Both the position numbers and the translations under genes were made by a program. A stretch of 64,000 nucleotides of DNA from Bog-105 sp965277855 (GTDB lineage Bacteria; Acidobacteriota; Terriglobia; Bryobacterales; Bryobacteraceae): the NCBI GenBank assembly GCA_965277855.1, contig OZ255847.1, forward strand, positions 5,952,001 through 6,016,000. The letters run 5' to 3'. The notes under the pieces are model-generated. The model was not told the origin of the DNA. It searched no databases and worked only from the letters and a program-made list of their open reading frames with translations. Below are positions 60,265-64,000 of this stretch, in pieces. Positions within the stretch are counted from its first letter, which is position 1. Each line of letters opens with the position of its first letter.

Positions 60265-60870
60265 TTATAGCACCGGCGGCTTCGGTACAGGCGGTGGCGC
60301 GGGTGGCCCTATGCCTGGCGTTGCGGCCTGCGCCAGATTCTCCAGCGCCTTAATGATTTCTTCCGCGCACTTCGCGTTTTCATCAGCGGCCACCAGATCG
60401 TTCCGCTCGTGCGCCCGCACCGCTAGTTGGTAGAAGTCGCGAGCCCATTGCGGAAACGCCGCCGCGCGCTTGTCCCCCGATTGCTGAAAAAAGTAATCGG
60501 CCTGCTGCGTCCGGAAATAAACTCGCTGTAAATGGTCAGCTGTCGGACCGGCTGGGGGTGGCCCCTTCGGACCTCCTCCGGCTCGCAGATGCTGTTGATG
60601 TTCGGCCACGTGCAGCAATGCGTCGGCCGCTTCCGCCATACGGTCTTCTTTGAAACTCTGGCCGGATCGAAGATCCTTCTCCGCGCTTGCCAGAAAGGCG
60701 CGGCTGTAGGCACAGGCGCGTTGCGCCGTCACATCCACTGGCTTCGTCGCGTTTACTCTTGTTCTAATTTCTGCCAACCGAGTCGCCGGATCGGGAGGCG
60801 GACCGGGTGGGCCGCTTCGCGCCCAAAACAACGCGGCGCTTGCTAACAGAATTCCGAGTCTTGCCCTCAT
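60265..60870 (-). CDS. exported hypothetical protein, helical, Pro-rich ends
   Basis: A 201-residue protein from ATG 60870; the frame open to 61158 lacks protein character. A signal peptide (MRARLGILLASAALFWARSG) is followed by a Pro-rich start (PPGPPPDP), an all-helical body (RVNATKPVDVTAQRACAYSR, AEAADALLHVAEHQQHL, AWARDFYQLAV-like helix in FPQWARDFYQLAVRAH), and a Pro-rich end (IGPPAPPPVPKPPVL). No family recognised. It lies 8 bp before the sensor kinase gene, so it may be a periplasmic sensor partner or target of the two-component pair. Confidence 0.7.
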   Translation of the reverse strand: MRARLGILLASAALFWARSGPPGPPPDPATRLAEIRTRVNATKPVDVTAQRACAYSRAFLASAEKDLRSGQSFKEDRMAEAADALLHVAEHQQHLRAGGGPKGPPPAGPTADHLQRVYFRTQQADYFFQQSGDKRAAAFPQWARDFYQLAVRAHERNDLVAADENAKCAEEIIKALENLAQAATPGIGPPAPPPVPKPPVL

Positions 60871-61003
60871 ACGAAACGCGCCACTCCCTGCCTGGGTAGC
60901 ACGATGACAGCCATGTGTCCCCTGTTTATTCGTTGCGGCATGGCGACGTGGCGCTGTTCGATTGTCGCTCAACTGCGTACGGTTAAGAGTCGCTCCTAAA
61001 CCA

Positions 61004-61777
61004 TTACGCGTGCGGAGGCTGCGCAGGCGGAGGAGGAGGCGGTGGCTCATCGGTTCGTCCCGCTGGCGTCGGACTCGCTGCTGGAGGGGGCGGAGCACCT
61101 GCCGGCAATGATGGCCCACCGCGCCTAACGTCGTGTCGCATGGCCAGCGTCTGTCCATTGATAGTTAAACTCTGCACGTCCACCACCGTTCGATCGCTCA
61201 CCGTGTTTCGAGCAAACCCTGTGTAGGTGACTGTTGCTCCCACTTGCACCGAAGAAGGATTCGTCCCTCCAAACGGCGCTACTGACGCCAGTGTGCCGTT
61301 GTTGAGCAGAAATCCATTGATCGATCCATCTGGACCATAGTTCAATTGCTGAATGCGTCCTGAACCGGAATAAGGAGCGGCTGCGCCCGGCTGCGGCACG
61401 CTGAACGTCTTCCCTGAGGTGCGGTCCTGAATACCTTGGCTTTGGATAGTCTGCATGCCGCTCGGCGACGTCTGAGCAACGCCCGTGATCTGCACGTTGT
61501 CGCCTGCGTGCATCGCGGGTCCGATACGTCCGGCCGCCGGCGGAGGCAAGTGAACCAGCGTGTGATCGCTCAACAAAAATCCCTCGATTTCTCCATCCCG
61601 GTCGTAGTTGAATTGCGAGATCGTACCGGTTAGGGTCTTGAATACGCCCGCTTGGGCCGGCGGTGCTCCCGCAGGCGGACCGCCGCGTCTTCCTGGTCTT
61701 TCTTGCGCCGATCCGCTTGTGACTAACGCCCCGCCCAGCAGTGCGTAAAGCAAAATTCGTGATTGATACTGTTTCAT
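61004..61777 (-). CDS. exported protein with a duplicated beta module and Pro-rich tail
   Basis: A 257-residue protein: signal peptide (ILLYALLGGALVTSGSAQ), then two related modules. Module 1 (about 46-112) begins LTGTISQFNYDRDGEIEGFL; module 2 (about 138-210) begins GSGRIQQLNYGPDGSINGFL. Each continues into a strand ending G-x-x-V-x-x-T/I-G-x-A and then a second strand pair, like a small OB-type barrel. The C-terminus is Pro-rich (EPPPPPPPAQPPHA). The same module occurs twice in the protein at 62322-62873. No known family was recognised. First gene of the probable operon 61777-57417 that includes the two-component pair. Confidence 0.72.
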   Translation of the reverse strand: MKQYQSRILLYALLGGALVTSGSAQERPGRRGGPPAGAPPAQAGVFKTLTGTISQFNYDRDGEIEGFLLSDHTLVHLPPPAAGRIGPAMHAGDNVQITGVAQTSPSGMQTIQSQGIQDRTSGKTFSVPQPGAAAPYSGSGRIQQLNYGPDGSINGFLLNNGTLASVAPFGGTNPSSVQVGATVTYTGFARNTVSDRTVVDVQSLTINGQTLAMRHDVRRGGPSLPAGAPPPPAASPTPAGRTDEPPPPPPPAQPPHA

Positions 61778-61928
61778 GAGAAGTAAACCTCTGCCTCAGA
61801 AGTTGCAATAGGCTGCCCAATTCCATCTTCAAGCTCATTAACAGGCAGCGCGTTGTTCGCTGTCTGCCTCACCGCACATTTGTGTGTGATGAGCGCTCAT
61901 GGGAAGCAAGATTTTTGTTCAGATTTGC

Positions 61929-62054
61929 CTAATCCAGATGGTTCTGCGGCACAGGACGATTACTCGGATCTAGAACGTGTCCGCGAAGCTGTGGCACGGT
62001 GGCCGGGAACAGTGGAGCGACGCTGCTTAACAGGAAGAGCAAGATGCGGGGCAT
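61929..62054 (-). pseudogene. N-terminal fragment of a TonB-receptor-like protein
   Basis: A 41-codon frame from ATG 62054: signal peptide (ILLFLLSSVAPLFPATV) then LRGHVLDPSNRPVPQ, the opening of a carboxypeptidase-regulatory-like domain as in Oar-type receptors, cut by a stop after NHLD. No continuation is seen in other frames. It is the only recognisable content of the 544-bp gap 61778-62321; the rest shows no gene. Confidence 0.5.
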
Positions 62055-62321
62055 GGATTCTTTGGCTGCACTCACGCACCTCCCAAAATAAAAGCTTTTG
62101 CTGAGAAGCACCGTACGGCCCGGAACTGCGCTGAGACCGAACACGCATTGAATAGATCGGTCACCAGGCCCCGGCTGCAGTCTGCACCGTTAAGCGCGCG
62201 GTCAGCGAACAAGCCTTGTACCCATTTCGCACGCCCTATCATTTACAGGACGGCTTCCGCTCACAAAAGACACTAACCTCGATTTGGACCATACCGTGCA
62301 AATATCGTTCTCGGTCAAATT

Positions 62322-62873
62322 ATGCCAAAGAATGCACAGAAAAAAAGTGGAGTCGTTCAATCCTTCAACATCAGCCCCAAGGGCCACTACGAAGGACTCC
62401 TCCTCGAAAACAAAGGCGAATTGCTGCAAGTCAATTTTCCGCAGGAATGGAGTTCAACCATAGCTGATCTCGCCGCCCCGGGCAAGAGCATCCATGTCGA
62501 AGTCGAGTCGCACGAGAAAGACGGGCACGGTCTCCATCCCGTATACCGGTTGCTCAGTCTAAGCAATGAGAAACAGGGAACGTTCTCGCTTGACGAATCG
62601 AACGGTTCGGGCAATGGTCACTTCGCGGGAAAAGTCGAACGTCTCAACTATGCTCTTAATGGCGAGGTGAACGGAGCGATTCTCGATACGGGTGACTTCC
62701 TCCATCTGAAACCGCATGGTGCGGCTGCTCTGGAATTAGCCCTAGGAATGAAGGTCAAAGGCACTGGGGCCTCCAGGCCTATGATCGGCGGTCATCGCGT
62801 GATTGAGGCCGCTGAGGTCAATGGAGTCGCCCTGGGACAAAAACCGAAGCCTGGGAAGAAAGCCCACCATTAA
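62322..62873 (+). CDS. protein with two beta modules shared with the 61004 protein
   Basis: A 183-residue protein without a signal peptide, so probably cytosolic. Module 1 begins KSGVVQSFNISPKGHYEGLL (about residues 8-27); module 2 begins AGKVERLNYALNGEVNGAIL (about 101-120) and continues LHLKPHGAAALELALGMKVK. The G-x-V-x-x-L-N-Y-x-x-x-G-x-V-x-G pattern is the same as in the divergent gene 61004-61777. His-rich segments (ESHEKDGHGLHP) and a basic tail (KPKPGKKAHH) could bind metal or nucleic acid. No known family recognised. Confidence 0.7.
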   Translation: MPKNAQKKSGVVQSFNISPKGHYEGLLLENKGELLQVNFPQEWSSTIADLAAPGKSIHVEVESHEKDGHGLHPVYRLLSLSNEKQGTFSLDESNGSGNGHFAGKVERLNYALNGEVNGAILDTGDFLHLKPHGAAALELALGMKVKGTGASRPMIGGHRVIEAAEVNGVALGQKPKPGKKAHH

Positions 62874-62909
62874 CCCGCTCTATTCCATCAGCGAAGCGCA
62901 GCCGGAGTC

Positions 62910-64000
62910 ATGACTGTTTCGACACCAGGTCCCGCAATGCAGGTCCCGCGCCGCACGATGCGAGCCCTCGACTGGCTGAATTTTTCTCTAGCCGATGTGC
63001 AAACTGGCGTCGGTCCGTTTCTGGCAGCAGCCCTGACGATCAAAGGGTGGAATTCTGCTCAAATAGGCACGTTCCTTACGCTAGGCGGGCTCCTGGGCGT
63101 TTTCCTGCAAGCGCCGGCCGGCGCCTTCGTCGATGTAACTCGCCGCAAACGCACGCTCATCGCCGCAGGCATAGTTGCTGTTGTCGTTGCTTCCATGCTC
63201 TTAGCCTTCGGTAAGGGCTTTGTACCTCTAGCTTTGGCGCAACTGGTTTTAGGTTGCGTTGGGCCATTCATGGGTCCGGCCGTAACGGCCATCACGCTGG
63301 GTCTGGTCGGAAAAACAGTATTCGATCGCCGGCTCGGTCGTAATCACACCTTCGATTCCGCCGGCAACGTATGTGCGGCGCTACTCATGGGGTGGGTAGG
63401 CTGGCGTTTCGGCATGAAGACCATCTTTCTGATCGTCCCTCTCTTATCCATCCCCGCTTTTCTCGCGCTTGCTGCCATTCCTGCTCGTCAGATTGACTAC
63501 TGGACGGCTCGCGGTGGACGGCATGGTCCTGCTGCTGCCGCTGGTTCGAATCTTCGGGTCCTCGCACGTGACCGCGTCTTGCTAGCGTTTGCCGTAGCCG
63601 CTTTTCTCTTTCATTTCGCGAATGCTGCGATGCTCCCGCAATTGGGAGAAATGCTCGCCCACGGCAATATCCGTTCGGCAGCGCCCTTCATGTCGGCAAC
63701 AGTTACGGTGACACAGCTTGTCATCGCCCTGACAGCGTCCACGGTCGGTGTTTTGAGCGCCCGCTGGGGACCGCGTCCGCTCCTGCTGATTGGTTTCGCC
63801 GCGCTCCCCATTCGCGGTGTTCTTTACACGCTTACCAGTTCGATTCCACTTCTGATTGCCATCCAAACGCTGGACGGTGTCGCAAACTCTATCTTTATCG
63901 TGGCCTCCGCTGTTTTGATTGCGGATCGGGTTCGAGGCTCGGGTCACTTTAACCTGGCCGCTGGCGCGATCGGTACTGTCGTCGGCATCGGAGCTGCTTT
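62910..64000 (+). CDS. MFS transporter, partial at window end
   Basis: The reading frame from ATG 62910 remains open to the right edge (363 codons visible). About ten hydrophobic segments typical of the major facilitator superfamily are present: ADVQTGVGPFLAAALTIK, LGGLLGVFLQAPAGAFVDV with the loop R-R-K-R, GKGFVPLALAQLVLGCVG, and GVLSARWGPRPLLLIGFAA in the second half. The loop after helix 2 (GAFVDVTRRKR) corresponds to the family motif G-x-x-x-D-R/K-x-G-R-R. Substrate unknown; the sequence style is that of putative drug or metabolite exporters. It begins 36 bp after the beta-module gene and may be co-transcribed. Confidence 0.85.
   Translation, partial: MTVSTPGPAMQVPRRTMRALDWLNFSLADVQTGVGPFLAAALTIKGWNSAQIGTFLTLGGLLGVFLQAPAGAFVDVTRRKRTLIAAGIVAVVVASMLLAFGKGFVPLALAQLVLGCVGPFMGPAVTAITLGLVGKTVFDRRLGRNHTFDSAGNVCAALLMGWVGWRFGMKTIFLIVPLLSIPAFLALAAIPARQIDYWTARGGRHGPAAAAGSNLRVLARDRVLLAFAVAAFLFHFANAAMLPQLGEMLAHGNIRSAAPFMSATVTVTQLVIALTASTVGVLSARWGPRPLLLIGFAALPIRGVLYTLTSSIPLLIAIQTLDGVANSIFIVASAVLIADRVRGSGHFNLAAGAIGTVVGIGAA

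Noticed and set aside
61125..61838. 237-codon minus-strand ORF overlapping the beta-module gene
   Set aside because: Different frame of the same strand; lacks the signal peptide and repeat modules that support 61004-61777.
1..64000. CRISPR arrays, rRNA and tRNA genes, plasmid or phage origin
   Set aside because: No regularly spaced direct repeats, rRNA-like blocks or cloverleaf genes with T-loop signatures were noticed by eye; a covariance-model scan would be decisive.

Overview
The window reads as a chromosomal segment of a free-living Gram-negative bacterium, most likely an acidobacterium of the Solibacter/Bryobacter type. Grounds for this are a very large Oar-like TonB-dependent receptor with an N-terminal carboxypeptidase-regulatory domain, an ASPIC/UnbV FG-GAP protein paired with a TPR protein, tandem secreted amidohydrolases, a RAYT transposase with REP palindromes, many overlapping ATGA/TGATG gene junctions and high GC. 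The taxonomic call is inference from gene content. No rRNA, tRNA or CRISPR array was seen.

Layout. 1-3040: three overlapping amidohydrolase genes, the first cut by the window edge and the third apparently lacking its metal site. 3033-5125 (minus): two membrane proteins and an orphan. 5187-9078: a DNA glycosylase, a sugar isomerase-like protein, an LssY-domain protein and an RRM RNA-binding protein. 9152-13074: a bacteriophytochrome histidine kinase, a receiver/histidine-kinase protein and a deaminase that probably starts at CTG. 13068-14159: a GntR/LacI-type repressor. 15082-20182: a four-gene tripartite efflux operon (TolC, YtcA, HlyD, FUSC). 20186-24125: a transposase remnant, then the TonB-dependent receptor with its own promoter and terminator. 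24139-28046: Uma2 nuclease, REP element with a decayed RAYT gene, TPR and FG-GAP genes. 28954-35521 (minus): a small membrane protein, a cyclic-glucan-synthase-like protein without the usual phosphorylase half, and an ABC exporter.

35708-51022 (minus) is a Wza/Wzc/Wzy-type exopolysaccharide operon. In transcription order it encodes the outer-membrane export protein, a tyrosine autokinase/co-polymerase, two glycosyltransferases, a polymerase, two glycosyltransferases, a WcaF acetyltransferase, a WbuB-like glycosyltransferase, a WecA-type initiating transferase, Gmd and Fcl. The product should therefore contain fucose. No Wzx flippase is present in the cluster. A strong 53-nt hairpin sits in the one sizeable gap between the export/control genes and the sugar-assembly genes.

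51465-54541 (plus), divergent from the polysaccharide operon, holds the most unusual content. It encodes a secreted protein of unknown function, then a three-gene operon: a secreted protein with a C-terminal LPKTA sorting signal, a single-pass membrane protein, and a sortase with His/Cys/Arg catalytic residues. This looks like a one-substrate sortase system in a Gram-negative, beside a capsule/EPS locus. 54838-61777 (minus) carries an ArsB-like transporter, a metallophosphoesterase, and a sigma-54 two-component pair preceded by two secreted proteins. One of those shares a duplicated beta-rich module with the protein encoded at 62322-62873. An MFS transporter runs off the right edge.
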